From contig JADNRZ010000003.1 of NCBI GenBank assembly GCA_015501605.1, positions 1,736,001 to 1,800,000 of the forward strand: 64,000 bases of DNA, given 5' to 3'. Shown here piece by piece: positions 10,822-23,441 of this stretch. This DNA comes from Panaeolus papilionaceus (taxonomy: Eukaryota; Basidiomycota; Agaricomycetes; Agaricales). A program made the position numbers and the translations under genes. The notes under the pieces were generated by a model. The model worked only from the letters and a program-made list of their open reading frames with translations, was not told the DNA's origin and searched no databases. Each line of letters starts with the position of its first letter. Within the stretch, counting starts at the first letter, position 1.

Positions 10822-13748
10822 ATGGCAGACGAAGGATACACGTCATCCACAACCTGGCCAGGCGGCGACAGCAGTGATCATACAGACGGTTTGCACAACA
10901 GCAATTCCTACGGTCGTCCGTCTTTTCAATCCCTTGATTCTGTCGACGAATCATCTTCATCTGGTCTTCATGTACTCTCAACATCCCCACAACCGCGTTC
11001 AAGCACAGACTCTGCAGGCAGATCACCGTTGACGCAACCCTGGCGGGATCCAGGTACCGCGTTACCCGCTGATCGTCGGGACACGCTCAGCACTATACAC
11101 AGCAACCCTCCAAGCTTGGTAGAGCCTAGTTTCGACGAGAATGTACTAAGAGCTCTGTGCGAATTAGATGTAAGCTTTCGCTGATTACATCCACCATTTG
11201 ACATTAACTTGTTCCAGTGTGGGGTACCTTTACTGTTGGATCGAATCAAACAAAGCATGGTTTCGTGCAGGGTATAAAAAGTTTTTATTATATTTGTTAA
11301 CATCCTCTCAGACTTGAATTGCAGGAGGCGGGTGTATTTTTTAAGAAGCGGGCTCTCATCGAGGAGGAATATGGGAAAACACTGCAAAAACTTGCACGGT
11401 CGACATCGGAAGTGTATGCACTTAACGACGGAAAAGCTGGGTGCGCAACTCCTCTATCTCTCACAGACTTTACGTGCTAATTTGAATCTCATTTTTTGAT
11501 AGCTCTTTTGTGTCTGCGTGGCAGTCTTCTATGCGTATTCATGAGACCATGGCCGAGAATCGTTTACGATTCGCCCAGCGGCTAAACGAGATGAGCGACG
11601 AACTCAACACATTAGCAAAGGAAGTGGACAAGAATAGAAAACAGGTAAGCTTATCTCAGGGTGTCTGATCATCTTTTGCGTTTAACGTGTACTGAGATGA
11701 AACCTTTGTAGACGAAGGATTTGGCGACTCGCTACGAGAGGGCTCTCCAAGAGTCGGAAGGCGTGACAGAGAAGTGCAAGAATCGCATGGACTTCACTTC
11801 AGAGGAATTGGAGCGAGTTCTCCTGCAAAAGGAAGGCGAATCCTTCAAAGACACGGGAGTGCAGAGCCGAGCAGGAGGTGTTGGAGGAAAGCGTGCAATT
11901 GGAAAGGCTGTTGCCAAGGGTGGAATGTTGCTGAAGGGAAAGAATCCTGGAAATGTGAGTTCCATTTATAACCATCTCCATCAAAGGCGATTAACGATAT
12001 CCTTGACACAAGATTCAACGACAAGAAGATGACATTCGGTCACGACTCTCATCAGCAACGGATCAATACCGTAAAGCAGTGACCGATACTCAGTCGATGA
12101 GGCAGGAGTACTTCAATTTCCAGCTGCCACGCATACTGCGGGTATGTTTTTTGTACGGCCGAATGTCATGATTCTTACGTCCCACCCACCAGGCTCTAAA
12201 GGAGTGTGCTGACGAGATCGACCTGGGAACGCAGTATCACCTTACCAGATATGCGTTCCTTTTTGAGAGCATTGTCCTAAGCGACGGTTCGACGTTAGTA
12301 CCACCAAATGAAGAAGGTTTGTGACTGTTCACCTTCTCTCTCACTAGCCTAGAAAGCATGACTAAACAACTATGACAGGACTGGGTTTGAAAGCGACGAT
12401 AGAAACCATTGACAATCGTTCCGATTTCAAGACCTATATGCAAAACTATGCCTTTGCACGCGGCGGGGCCCCACCTCGTGGTCCTCGCAGGGAAGGCCCC
12501 CAAGACGAAGGTTTTGTACGTATACTCTACCCTAATTTTCCGGGTCTGTGATTAAGATCTCGTAATTTACAACAGCTTCCACCTATCCCCTCGTTCAGCG
12601 AAAAGCTGCACGCTGCAACACCGACAACAGCTACGAATGGCAAGCATGAAATACCAGACAAAGGAAGACCAACTTTCGGTATCGATTTGGGCGAACAAAT
12701 GGCCCGAGATAATGTGGAGGTACCACTCATTGTCGTCAAATGCTGCGAGGCTATCGAAAAGTATGGTATCAGATCTCAGGGAATCTATCGTGTCGGTGGG
12801 ATGACGAGTAAGATTCAATCTCTGAAACGAAGTCTGGACAGAGGTACGTCCGATGCTCGAGTTTCTGTTCTTTTGACTTTACAAACTCTGGACCCGTGAT
12901 CATACGTGTTAACCTTGTCTCTTCCCTCGTTCCCTTTTCTTCGGAAAAATTTAGATTTGGATGCTGTCGATTTTGATGCACCTGAATGGTCTACCGACAT
13001 TAACGTCGTCGCGAGCGTTATTAAAATGTGGTTAAGGGACCTCCCAGACCCGCTATTAACGCATTCGTTGCATCACGGATTCATTGAAGCTGCTAGTGCG
13101 TGATTCTCTTGTTCTTTGCTCCCCTCAGAGGGGCTACCGGAGAAATTAAGACTGATTTCACCTTCATTTTGCCCGCGGTTTTCACAGAGATTGAAAATGA
13201 CAGACTACGGCACATTCGGCTGCACGAGCGAGTCAACGAGCTTCCTGATCCCAATTATGCAACACTCAAATATTTCCTTGGTCACCTGCACCGGTACGTG
13301 TTGAGGCCAGGCCTCTTTTGCACCTTTTTCCATCTGATGACCACGCATGAGCCCCTTTGGCTTGTTCCTTGAGCCGTTGCCCTGGCGTCATTTTTGACTC
13401 TATCAGATATGATGGCTGCTGACTTACTTATTTCTTCCGCGTTGTTAAAACAGAATAAACCAGCACGCCGCTGAAAACTCGATGTCAATGCAGAATCTCG
13501 CGATTGTCTTTGGGCCTACACTCTTTGGTCAACAGACCTCCACGAACGCTCAAGGCGGTGTTATGGCAGATACATCATACCAGAATCTGGTCCGAGTTTT
13601 CTCCTTATTTGAGAGGTATCACGGCAATTGACTAACACGCTCTTTCTCCCTCCCCCCGTTTTTTTATCCTGTTTCTTCTCACCACTGGCAGGCAATTGAA
13701 ACGATACTCAACCACTACACGGATATCTTTATCGATGAATCGGAGTGA
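10822..13748 (+). CDS. F-BAR and RhoGAP domain protein (Rgd1/Rga7-like)
   Basis: Predicted GTPase-activating protein for Rho-family GTPases with a membrane-binding F-BAR domain; yeast relatives act at sites of polarised growth and septation. Spliced product is roughly 690 residues in about a dozen exons. A Ser-rich N-terminus of about 115 residues is followed by the F-BAR domain (about 11200-12330), with KRALIEEEYGKTLQKLAR, the FCH hallmark, and later RYERALQESE. The RhoGAP domain (12660-13610) shows the arginine finger in GIYRVGG (near 12790), the helix VIKMWLRDLPDPLL, and NLAIVFGPTLF. The last exon, after an intron from about 13616 to 13691, adds AIETILNHYTDIF and a TGA at 13746-13748. Order and spacing match the F-BAR/RhoGAP class. 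Start: ATG in a Kozak-like context (AGGATGGC). Confidence 0.92.
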
Positions 13749-14796
13749 TCATGGTTTCATATGAAACCATATTCCCTTACTCTCGACACATCAAACCATA
13801 CTCAATAGCCTGTGTCCTCGTCTGTTTGCCGCTCCATGTGGTTTGATTCTTCTGCTGTGATCGTCGCCGTTGCTGTCCTCATATGACTGGGGATACTCGG
13901 CTCTTTCTATTCTTTCTTTCTTACTTCAACAGCGCATGCGCAAGACCAAGGACGCTCATTTGTTCACCATTTGTACACAGTAGCTCTTACCGATTCAACT
14001 TCTTACCCCATTCTTTTACCTTGTTTCTCATGATCATCATCCGGATGTGTTGCATGTATTTCAGTATCTCAACGTGTATCAGCTGTAGTTCCCCGTTTTA
14101 CCTCATATCACCCTTTCTTGTTGGCCTTCTGTGATCGCTTGCCCATTGCCTCTTCCTTTGGTCGTAGCATATATTTATTTATTTGCCATGCTCGGTTCTT
14201 CTAACATAGGTATTACAGTAATCGGTCGAAAACGTCCCCTCTTGCGATAAAGATAAAGAGAACAACAAGAGGGTTTAAATCAAGGCCAAGTCGGGTATAT
14301 AAAAAGAACAACTCTGGGAAAAAGGCGGCGTGAATGACAAGAAAGAATTCAAAAAAGTTGCAAAAAAGTGAATAAGAATTTGAATGTGGTGATGGAGCTA
14401 AATATAGAATTGGATGGTAATTGACCGGCGGAGGAATGACGCAGTGTTCTTTGACTTCTCTATGCAGTTGTTGATTCAACTACATGGACCTGTGATAAAA
14501 AATCATCGGCAACTCGGTTGGTGAACGCAAGGATGAAAGCTAGGTAGATAGAAGTGATGGATGGAGAAATACAAGGGCCTTACGAAATCATTCAAGGCCT
14601 TGATTGGTGGAGGATTGTGTCATCTATGAGCCGTTGAGCGACCCAAGTACACCTCATTTCTTCAAATTCTTCCGAGTTATAAATTAGAAACTGGATTAAA
14701 TCATGAACAAGGAGAAATTGTGATAAGGATAAAGGACAGACCCGATTGATATCAGGCAGGGATGCGCGACGACCCACACCAATATAGTATTTGGTG
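13749..14796. other. Intergenic, no gene seen
   Basis: About 1 kb between convergent genes. It holds pyrimidine-rich, T-rich sequence typical of a fungal 3' region just after the RhoGAP stop. Open frames of 73-88 codons are not convincing: their composition is low-complexity hydrophobic and no domain is seen. Confidence 0.5.
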
Positions 14797-16157
14797 TTAG
14801 GCGTTATTCGCAACGACGTTGGTGCATGGGATCCATAGATTCGATTCCGATTCTAGGACCCATTCAGTTTGCGACGGAAAAGTAACCCGGTTGAGAGTCG
14901 GGCAGGCGCGGAACCACTCTTCGCATAGGGCCTTTTCTTCACCGGCATTGCCACTTGCCACGCCGGCCACGTCCGTAGGGGACAGATCAAGGTTCGTGAG
15001 GAGCGGGAAGGCGGTTAGGACTGGAGCCAAGCCCGTGAGTATTCTCTGCAAACAAGGAAAAAGGAAAGCTTCGTTAGCTCTGATACGATATCATGTTGGA
15101 TCGACGGTGCAGTAAGAAGATAGGAAGCCTTATCTCGACAAGAGCAACCGCGGTGTCTAGGATTGTATACCCCAAGCAAATGTACGCGATGGCACGAGAG
15201 CGAGGTACAGAACCCAGGAAAGGATAAAAAGGCAATCGAACCACCTAAGAAGGGAGGAAAAGAACTCACGATTCCAGAGAATGAATAGTGCAGCGTGTGG
15301 CGTAAGGCAAGCTTCACGCGCAAGCTTTCCACAGTGGGAAGGTAGGTCGATACGAGTTTCAAGATATTGGGTCGAGCCGACATGGCTGACAAGTCGATAT
15401 AACGAAGCGGAACAGAGCCGTAGGTCATGAGGCGCAAGTTATCGCGATTGAGATTAGAGTCTGACCCGATAAGTGCAAGATAATGGACTGGGCGGCCAGG
15501 TAGGATAGACGCTGCAGCGTCGGCTGAACCGCGGAAGGACGTAAGGAGCGGTAGCGCCGACGGCGGGAGGGCCACCGGCGAGTGTAGGTCTGATAATTTG
15601 AGATGACGTAAGTTTGTGAGAGACGCCAAGAAGGCGATGAGAATGCTCGTGTAGAGTTGGCCATTTTTTGTCCATTCAGCCCCTAAGGCGCACGACCGGA
15701 GTTGTGGAAAGCGGCAGTAGCGCAGGATGCGTTCTACGGCGTGCATGTGGGGTTCGAAATAGCCTGGTGGATGGGGAATATTCGATATGAGATTGGCTGG
15801 CCCCATGAAGAGGTCGAGTGATTCTAGAAAGACGAGATGCCTCACAACGTCTGCTAGTCGATCACAAGCGCCAAGAAGGTAATGCGGAGGCGGGACGGTA
15901 GGATCGGCCTGCCATCGAATATGCAATTTCTTGGTCGTTTCAATGAGATGGGGTCTCCTGCGCATCGACTCTGCCCACCATAATGTTCTGAGAGGATGAG
16001 GTGAAGAACTTGATAAAAAATCAGTGATTGAAATGGAAGAATAAAGAATGCGTTCTGCAACTGCGTTGAAACGATAAGATACACAGGCGAGGATAGCCAA
16101 GGTTGAGGGTGGGACTTGGGCGAAAATAGTGGTTAGCGTTTCATTTGGTAAAGCCAT
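14797..16157 (-). CDS. F-box/leucine-rich-repeat-like protein
   Basis: Starts MALPNETLTTIFAQVPPSTL at 16157, followed by ILACVSYRFNAVAERILY, which fits an F-box (L-P-x-E...L..V...F). The remainder shows repeated hydrophobic strands such as LTNLRHLKLSDLH, LESLDLFMG and LLTNLDLSP, typical of a degenerate LRR. The first exon runs to about 15270 (donor GTGAGT); a second exon follows an AG near 15240 and encodes VRLPFYPFLGSVPRSRA; the last exon (about 15049-14797) encodes RILTGLAPVLTAF and ends WIPCTNVVANNA. The exact donor before the last exon is not clear. The role is inferred as an SCF substrate adaptor. Introns set it apart from the F-box gene at 578. Confidence 0.65.
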
Positions 16158-16698
16158 ACAAGCAAGGTTTTATGTCGTCAGGGCTGATCGCCGTTGTGCG
16201 GAGGCTTTCTGATGTTGAGATGGACGTTAGTACTTGAAGGCAGAAGGATTCGGCGAAGGGCCAGAAATAATTCTCACCAAACTCCAGGTCTATATCAGGC
16301 GGTAATATCCCGGAGAAACTCTAGGGGCAATTTGTCGGTGCAGCGGAGGATCGACGGAGGTTAAAAAGCCTGTCATCAAGCAACGGAACACAAAAACCCT
16401 GAATTGAACTTGAAAGGCTTGAAAACACAAGATAATAAAACTGATTACTTAGCATTTCCTTGGACAACCGCAACCGAAGCCCACAAGTGAAGAAAGGCCA
16501 GTCATAGACTCGTGGGCACTCCAGATATACATAGATACTGCAAGAATCACAGCACATGAGAGAAGCTCTTACCTTGGAGATACCAAGCCAACCAATTTAA
16601 CTGCACCCAAAAAGAGTTTCAAAAATGATAAATAAATAGAAGTACAGTAGAGTTACACAGCAGGAAATGAACTAAAAGAAATGAAATAAAGAAGTCGT
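16158..16698. other. Intergenic, no gene seen
   Basis: About 540 bases between the start of the F-box/LRR gene and the 3' end of histone H4. One 78-codon open frame on the minus strand (16557-16321) has Cys-rich, low-information sequence and no support. Confidence 0.5.
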
Positions 16699-17458
<760 letters not shown>

Positions 17459-17988
17459 ATGGCCCGCACTAAGCAAACCGCTCGCAAGTCTACTGGTGGC
17501 AAGGCCCCTCGTAAGCAGCTCGCTGCCAAGTCCTCAGCACGCAAGACTGCCGCTGTATGTCTTCTTTTTTAACTTCTCCATTTCATCTTCTTACCTTTAC
17601 TTGTCTTAGGCTGCAGCTGGTGGTGTTAAGAAGCCCCATCGTTTCAGGCCCGGAACTGTCGCTCTCCGTGAAATTCGTCGCTACCAAAAGTCGACTGAGC
17701 TTCTCATTCGCAAGCTCCCCTTCCAACGTCTCGTTCGTGAAATCGCTCAGGATTTCAAGGTTAGACATCAATTCATTCTTCTGACTCGTCTTCCTTCTTA
17801 CTGACTCCTCTTTACAGACTGATCTCCGCTTCCAGTCATCAGCCGTTATGGCTCTACAGGAAGCCGCTGAGGCTTACCTCGTCTCCCTCTTTGAGGACAC
17901 CAACTTGGCTGCAATCCACGCTAAGCGTGTTACCATCCAGCCCAAGGATCTCGCTCTTGCTCGCAGACTAAGGGGCGAGCGCTCATAA
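17459..17988 (+). CDS. hht1: Histone H3 with a two-residue longer tail
   Basis: Three exons: 17459-17554, 17610-17759 and 17818-17988, giving 138 codons. The usual H3 reading, including Met, is 136. The N-terminus is [20 protein letters not shown] with K4, K9 and K14 intact, and the histone fold ends in [20 protein letters not shown] as expected. The extra residues lie around K27: exon 1 ends [12 protein letters not shown] and exon 2 starts [11 protein letters not shown], where the common form is KAARKSAPATGGVKK. Splice ends at this border are GTATGT and CTTAG, and no alternative GT or AG shortens the tail in frame by one residue at the junction. It is the only H3 gene in the window and pairs with H4. 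Confidence 0.97.
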
Positions 17989-18413
17989 GAGTGTTTAGAA
18001 GCTTCTATTTCCATCCATGTTATCCCATACCTCGCATTTCTTTTTATTGTACTTGTATAGTGTATTTATGTTTCTCTCTATGGTCCATGCATCATGAATA
18101 AAATACATGGTTAATACTCCACATTGTTTGAATCCTGAGACTGTTGAGGATTTTATTTCATGCAAAATGTTGTTCGTCGTTCCCAGACTTTTCCCCGCAC
18201 TGCGCAGTATGTCGTCGATCAGCTTCTCGATGTTTTTTTGGGTTGACGATTAGTGAGACAAGATATATATAATCGCGTGGCATGCATAAACGAGAAGATA
18301 ACAATGGCACATGGCTTGACTACTGACAAGAAAGCATAAATGAAAGCAAAAATAGATACCTATAACACAACAAACAACAGAGACCGACTAAGAGCTGTGA
18401 TAATACAATGCTC
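17989..18413. other. Intergenic between convergent genes
   Basis: About 425 bases of 3' flanking sequence; AATAAAA near 18098 could serve histone H3 mRNA polyadenylation. No gene is seen. Confidence 0.5.
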
Positions 18414-19445
18414 TCAACAAACAACGCGTCTTTTGTGATACATCACCACCTCAAATGCGAGCATCAACATGAACCCAAGTACCAACACTAACAAGAGGCT
18501 TTGATAAAACGTTATCGACGCGTTGAATTTCGACGGTAGTGGCCCGGTCTGCATGCCTGTCAGTACGACCGCCACACGATCGCGGGCAGATACATCACCA
18601 TTATTATTACCTTTACTAATGGCCCCGGTCAGCCACGCTTCCCCAGAAATAAACATATCTCGCGATGGGAAAACCTCGAGGATCTCACACTCAAAATTGG
18701 GTATAGTGAGCGTATATTTGCGCCACAGCTGGTTGGCCTCGGAGTACCCAGGTGTGTTGGGGGTAAAAGTCAGAGAAGGCTGTTGCTGGCCTTTCTCATT
18801 GACGGGACCCAGGCCGACGGACAAGAGCTCAAACGCGGGAATCTTCTCAAGTCGTCGGAACATCTGACCGATGGCGTATTTCTCTTGAAGGAAGAGATGC
18901 GCGACTTCTGGGGAGGTGATGCGGACGGTGGAGGTTGCGGTGCAGACGATTTTGCCAGCGCATTGGAGGTGAACTTGACGTGTTTGGATGATGGGCTGGG
19001 CGGGGCTAGCAGATGCGATGATGCTCGGAGTGGGCTGAACGATAATTTCGGGTGGTGAGGTGGGCGAAACCTGGCGCATTGTGGTGGAGTAGACCAGTGC
19101 AATGACGATGGGCCGGGCAAAGAAGGCACTGAATGCAATAGGCCATGTTAGTGGAGCTCGGACAATGAGTAAAGAGCCGTTGGTCACCTTAACACGCGTT
19201 GAAGGTCGCCCTGGGCTGACAGAGCAATGCGCTCGATGCCATTCACGTCCTGAGGCCAAGGGTACTGCAAGAAAGGGGTGTTGTGAGCATTGTTGAACAG
19301 AACAAAGAAACGAGGCGGAACGAGAACGTACGCTAATGCTTGTAGTCTTCGCGTTGTAAGAATCGAAAGAAGGCATTTTAGGCTTCGGAAGTGTTGGGTA
19401 GAGGCAAGTAGAATGAGATACGGGGCTGGAGTTCATCCCGGTCAA
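18414..19445 (-). CDS. Unknown protein with one C-terminal membrane segment
   Basis: Spliced product of about 310 residues; family not recognised. The first exon starts MTGMNSSPVSHS (or a nearby in-frame Met such as MPSFDSYN) and ends near KTTSIS at a GTACGT donor. The second exon, after a TTGCAG acceptor, gives YPWPQDVNGIERIALSAQGD and ends at GTTAAG|GTGACC; the third resumes with AFFARPIVIALVYS. The body looks globular (IVCTATSTVRITSP, FLQEKYAIGQMFRRLE). The C-terminus has a strong hydrophobic stretch, FYQSLLLVLVLGFMLMLAFEV, followed by a short basic tail HKRR, so it is probably tail-anchored or single-pass. Chorismate- or lipid-related functions could not be tested by eye. Confidence 0.7.
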   Translation of the reverse strand: MTGMNSSPVSHSTCLYPTLPKPKMPSFDSYNAKTTSISVRSRSASFLCSVQQCSQHPFLAVPLASGREWHRAHCSVSPGRPSTRVKVTNGSLLIVRAPLTWPIAFSAFFARPIVIALVYSTTMRQVSPTSPPEIIVQPTPSIIASASPAQPIIQTRQVHLQCAGKIVCTATSTVRITSPEVAHLFLQEKYAIGQMFRRLEKIPAFELLSVGLGPVNEKGQQQPSLTFTPNTPGYSEANQLWRKYTLTIPNFECEILEVFPSRDMFISGEAWLTGAISKGNNNGDVSARDRVAVVLTGMQTGPLPSKFNASITFYQSLLLVLVLGFMLMLAFEVVMYHKRRVVC

Positions 19446-19542
19446 TTTATGTGTTCAAGCAAGATTGGAGATGGTCCTGGGAGCAGCGCCACAAATAGGA
19501 AAGGAGTATTTGGGTAGGAGTCGGAGAAGCCTGGATGACTGA

Positions 19543-20080
19543 TCACGGACTGTCTGACCGGAGAATCAGAAATGAGGACAGTCGGCCCCTAAAGCTCGAC
19601 GAAGTAAAAAACGCTGTTTGTGAGCCAAAGTATATAGGACTCGTTCGATATCGGGCAAGTCCAGAGTGCCAAGCTATTTTCTTTTGCCCCAAGAGGTAGA
19701 CTAGGTGATATGTACTAAGCGTCGTATAGCTTAGCAATAGTGTTTCGAGGTATCTCCAGTCAGGTGGTAGTTCAAAGTGCAAATGCAAGAAAGCCTGTGT
19801 GAGAAATAAAAGTATGAATAAAGGTGTCGAAAGTCTGGTACACGAAAAGATTGCCATATTGAAAAGATAGCGTTGTAGAAGCTCTCACCTGTGTATAAGC
19901 ATACCCACGCGAGATACTCGTATTTCGCGCTTCTTTGGGTTGATGGGCGTTTGATTTAGCAACAACCAAGTTGGAAATAGAATTTCCTTTGCTGATGGGC
20001 ACTTGGTTGGCTGTCGACAAGTCCGGAGTTTGACGGGAATTAATTCCGAATAAAGCTTTAACCGGCCCGGACGGAAACAT
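19543..20080 (-). CDS. Possible small two-exon gene, unknown
   Basis: A candidate only. Exon 1 starts MFPSGPVKALFGINSRQ at 20080 and ends YAYTQ at a CAG|GTGAGA donor near 19888. An intron of about 90 bp ends TCTCACACAG, and exon 2 reads AFLHLHFELPPDWRYLETLL to a stop at 19543. Both ends are good GT-AG sites and the product would be about 160 residues with one amphipathic hydrophobic stretch. No domain is recognised, and the codon pattern is weak. It may instead be a longer 5' leader or noise. Confidence 0.3.
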
Positions 20081-20232
20081 GTTCTTTACGTTTGTTTGTT
20101 TTAATAGAGTCTGTACTATTCGAGATAGGGAAACTCAAAGTTTGTTAATTGACATTAACCACTTTACTACTTATCCTTCAACTTCAAATCTATATATCTA
20201 TAACCTTATAACAAAGGTCTAGATTATCATTC

Positions 20233-23200
20233 ATGGGTAAGTATATTCATTATAAATCTTTTTATTTTTATCATATATATTATTACCTTTCTCTTGGCTT
20301 TGGAACATTGGCTGTGCCTGCTTGTACTAACAAGACCAACTCATCCTCCCACATTCGTCAGATCAACCTCAAAATACAGTCATATTAGACTCGGAGCACA
20401 CAGTTCATGAATCTGATCACAATGACCATCTTGACCCCGCGGGGCTCCATGAAATAATCTTGGATAGCAGCAATGAATTGCTCGGTCTTCAAGTTCACGC
20501 TTTTCTGGAAGCGTCGGACGAAGTAGACATCGACGCAGAAATAATCGAAGACATACTCGAAGTAGTATCATCATCAAATCCCGAGGAAAGTATGAATGAG
20601 AATGGGGTCCAAACTCAAAACTCTCCACACTCAGTGATCGCTTCCGGGGAAGACATTGCCTCCGATCATGAGGTCCCCCGCCTGAGCTCAGTAGACGAAC
20701 ACACCGAGAGCAGCAACGAAGGTTTGTGCTTTCCCCCTTCTTCAATTATGACGGTATCCCAAATATTGCGCTCCAGGCGGCGAAACGTGGACAAAGCAAG
20801 AAATCAAGGACATGCAGCACTTCCTCAAGGAACGAGGTACGCGAATATTCCAGCTGCTCTCGAGTTCGCTGCGTAAGCTCCTTTTTTTCAGGAACCTCTG
20901 AATTTATAGAACGTTTTGTTCGCACCCAAAGTATTCCCATTCCAAAACTTTTGGAAGCTTTTGGGGTCGATTTGGTGCGTCCTTCACAGGTTCGTCCCTG
21001 CCAGCAGACCGCCTGACAGCCTCGTGGCTGCTGCCAACCCCAGTGTCCAGAATTACGCAACAGAAAACCAAGAACGATGCTGTACTTCCTAAGGGTGGCA
21101 ATGAATCACTTGTAAGCGCCTTACATACTTCACCTTGCCTCCCCCTCCACTTTTGATATGACGTATGTACCTTCGACCTGACGCAGGCTCCGCAAACGCG
21201 ACAAGTTGCCACAGTACAACACGATCGATGATGCTGTCAGTCTTATACAGAAGTCGCAACGAATACTGATCTTGACTGGCGCTGGTATCAGTACGTATCG
21301 TGTACTTTCATCTCCACAAACCCCGCTTTGAAAAGTTAATTTTGGGCTGAACTATCCCTTTTTCTGATTAACAGGTGTCTCCTGCGGCATCCCGGATTTC
21401 CGGTCGCGCGACGGCCTCTATGCTTCGCTCAAGAGCAAGGGTGAATACGATCTCGATGACCCGCAGCAAATGTTTGTCCATCAGTTTCATTCCCTCGAAA
21501 TGACCCCTCATCCATGTTCGACGGTCTTCAGGTTTGATATCAATTATTTCCGAGAAAACCCAGCAGGTGAGGGCACTATCTGTTTCTCACAGTCGTAAAA
21601 CTAAATTTTGCTGTGCAGTGTTTTAGTAAGTCCGCCTAACGCAAAGATGATAAGTCAAGTCAGAGATCCTCACGAGCGTACTTCGAAACCCCCAGCTCAT
21701 TCGCAAGGTCAGTTATACTCCCCCGACTGTGAGAACGAGGCTTCCTCTGCTGACGTCGACGAAACAGCCAAATATACCCATCTAATTTTGTCCCCTCCCC
21801 CTGCCACCGCTTTATCAAGCTAATTGAAGACCGAGGCAAGGTAAGTCATCATTTCGCTAAACAGTCGCTTTTCATTTGCCTCCGCAAAGGCTAATCCCCT
21901 CCGTTCTGGCTGTCATACATCATAGCTCCTTCGGGTAATTCCACATTTCACTTTCCATTCGCAGCCAATCACTGATCTCGGAGTTACGCTTACAGAATTA
22001 TACTCAAAATATCGACACGCTTGAAACCCTTGCAGGCGTGAAAAATGTGCTTCAATGCCATGGGTCCTTCGCAACTGCAAGTTGTTTACAGTGTCGAAGG
22101 AAGGTTAATGGAAAGGAGATTGAAGCAGATATATTGACGCAAAAGGTCCCGCTATGCACGGTTTGTAACACGGTATCGTCGGTGCCCATACAACCAAAGA
22201 AGAAGCGGGGAAAGAAGAAGGCGAAGGGTCAATGGGATAGTGAAGATGAAGATGAAAGTGACGGTCCGGAGTTCCCTTCGGGGATCATGAAGGTTCGTGC
22301 AATTTGACACCTCCGACTCATGAGTTCATCATTGACGGTTATCAATGTGCACCTTATGATCATGCCCTGCTAATCTGATGCTGCACATCATTCGAAAACT
22401 AACTCTGACTCCTTCCTGTCCGCTATTTACCTATTGATATCCGCCTATAGCCCGACATTACTTTCTTCGGGGAGAAACTAACCGACGATTTTGATCATTC
22501 TCTGGCGGCGGATCGTTTCAAGGTCGATCTATTGCTTATCATCGGAACGTCATTAAAGGTTTCGCCAGTGGCCGAAATAACCAGTGAGTTCATTTTACGT
22601 TCTCTTTACGAGATTTGCAATCTTTTAGTATCGTCGAACGGATCACTGACGAATGCACCCATTTCACCCTCTATTTGCGTAACTTTTACCAATGATGCGC
22701 GTGCATTGTAAACAGCCCATCTACCGCACTCCATCCCTCAGGTAAAGTTTCGATCATGAAGGATCAACACGCAACGCAGTCTTTCTGACGGTCTTACCTT
22801 ATTCCACTAGATACTTATCAACAAAACTCCTGTCTCGCATATCAACCCAGACGTTCGTATAAATATGTACCGAGTGATAGGAATCGAATGCTAATCCTCC
22901 CTCAATTGATCTTCACACAGATCGTCCTTTTGGGCAACGCCGACGAGATCGTTCTACAGCTCTGCAACGAGCTGAGTTGGGAACTCCCACCCCCGACAGA
23001 AGCCACGCAGACGACGATGGCTGATGCCTCCGGCGGTCGGCTGAATGTTCCTGCCCCTCGCGCGAATCTCAAGAAGCGACCTTCAGAAGACTCTTCGGGC
23101 ACTCGGAACGGCTATCCTAAACGGGTCGGTGAAAGGTTCGTACAAGTTTTTATTATTATTTTTCTTCGTCTGATCGTGGCGAGGCTCTTCGAGTCGAGTC

Positions 23201-23441
23201 GTCGAAGCCCTAATCCGAATTTCGTTGCAGTCACGTGTGGTTATTCGAAGGCGCAGAAGGAGGCAAGTGGTTGCAGAATTTGCAGCGGGAGCTCGGGATC
23301 TCAAATCCGAGGTCTGTGCCGAGCAGTGCGGTTAATTCGGGGTATAATACGAGGTCGTCGACGCCTCATAGAAGTCCTGCGACGAAGGATGCAAATGGTG
23401 GTGATGGGAAGAGGGAGACGAAGAAGGCGAGGGTTGTATAA
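20233..23441 (+). CDS. SIR2/HST-type NAD-dependent protein deacetylase (sirtuin)
   Basis: Class I sirtuin that removes acetyl groups from histone and other lysines using NAD+, probably nuclear. Spliced product is about 600 residues in at least 15 exons. The coding region begins with a 4-base exon ATGG (20233-20236), then 20362-20721 ([14 protein letters not shown], an acidic N-terminus), 20777-20836, 20892-20974, 21020-21111 and 21187-21290, the last with [15 protein letters not shown] and TGAGIS. The core continues with [34 protein letters not shown] and the catalytic His in QCHGSF. Zinc ligands are CLQC and CTVC, separated from FGEKL by a basic/acidic insert ([20 protein letters not shown]), then [12 protein letters not shown]. 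Exons of 7, 12 and 9 bases (21619-21625, 21696-21707, 21926-21934) are needed to restore [14 protein letters not shown] and GKLLRNYTQN. The tail after 23230 includes [18 protein letters not shown]. Confidence 0.92.
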
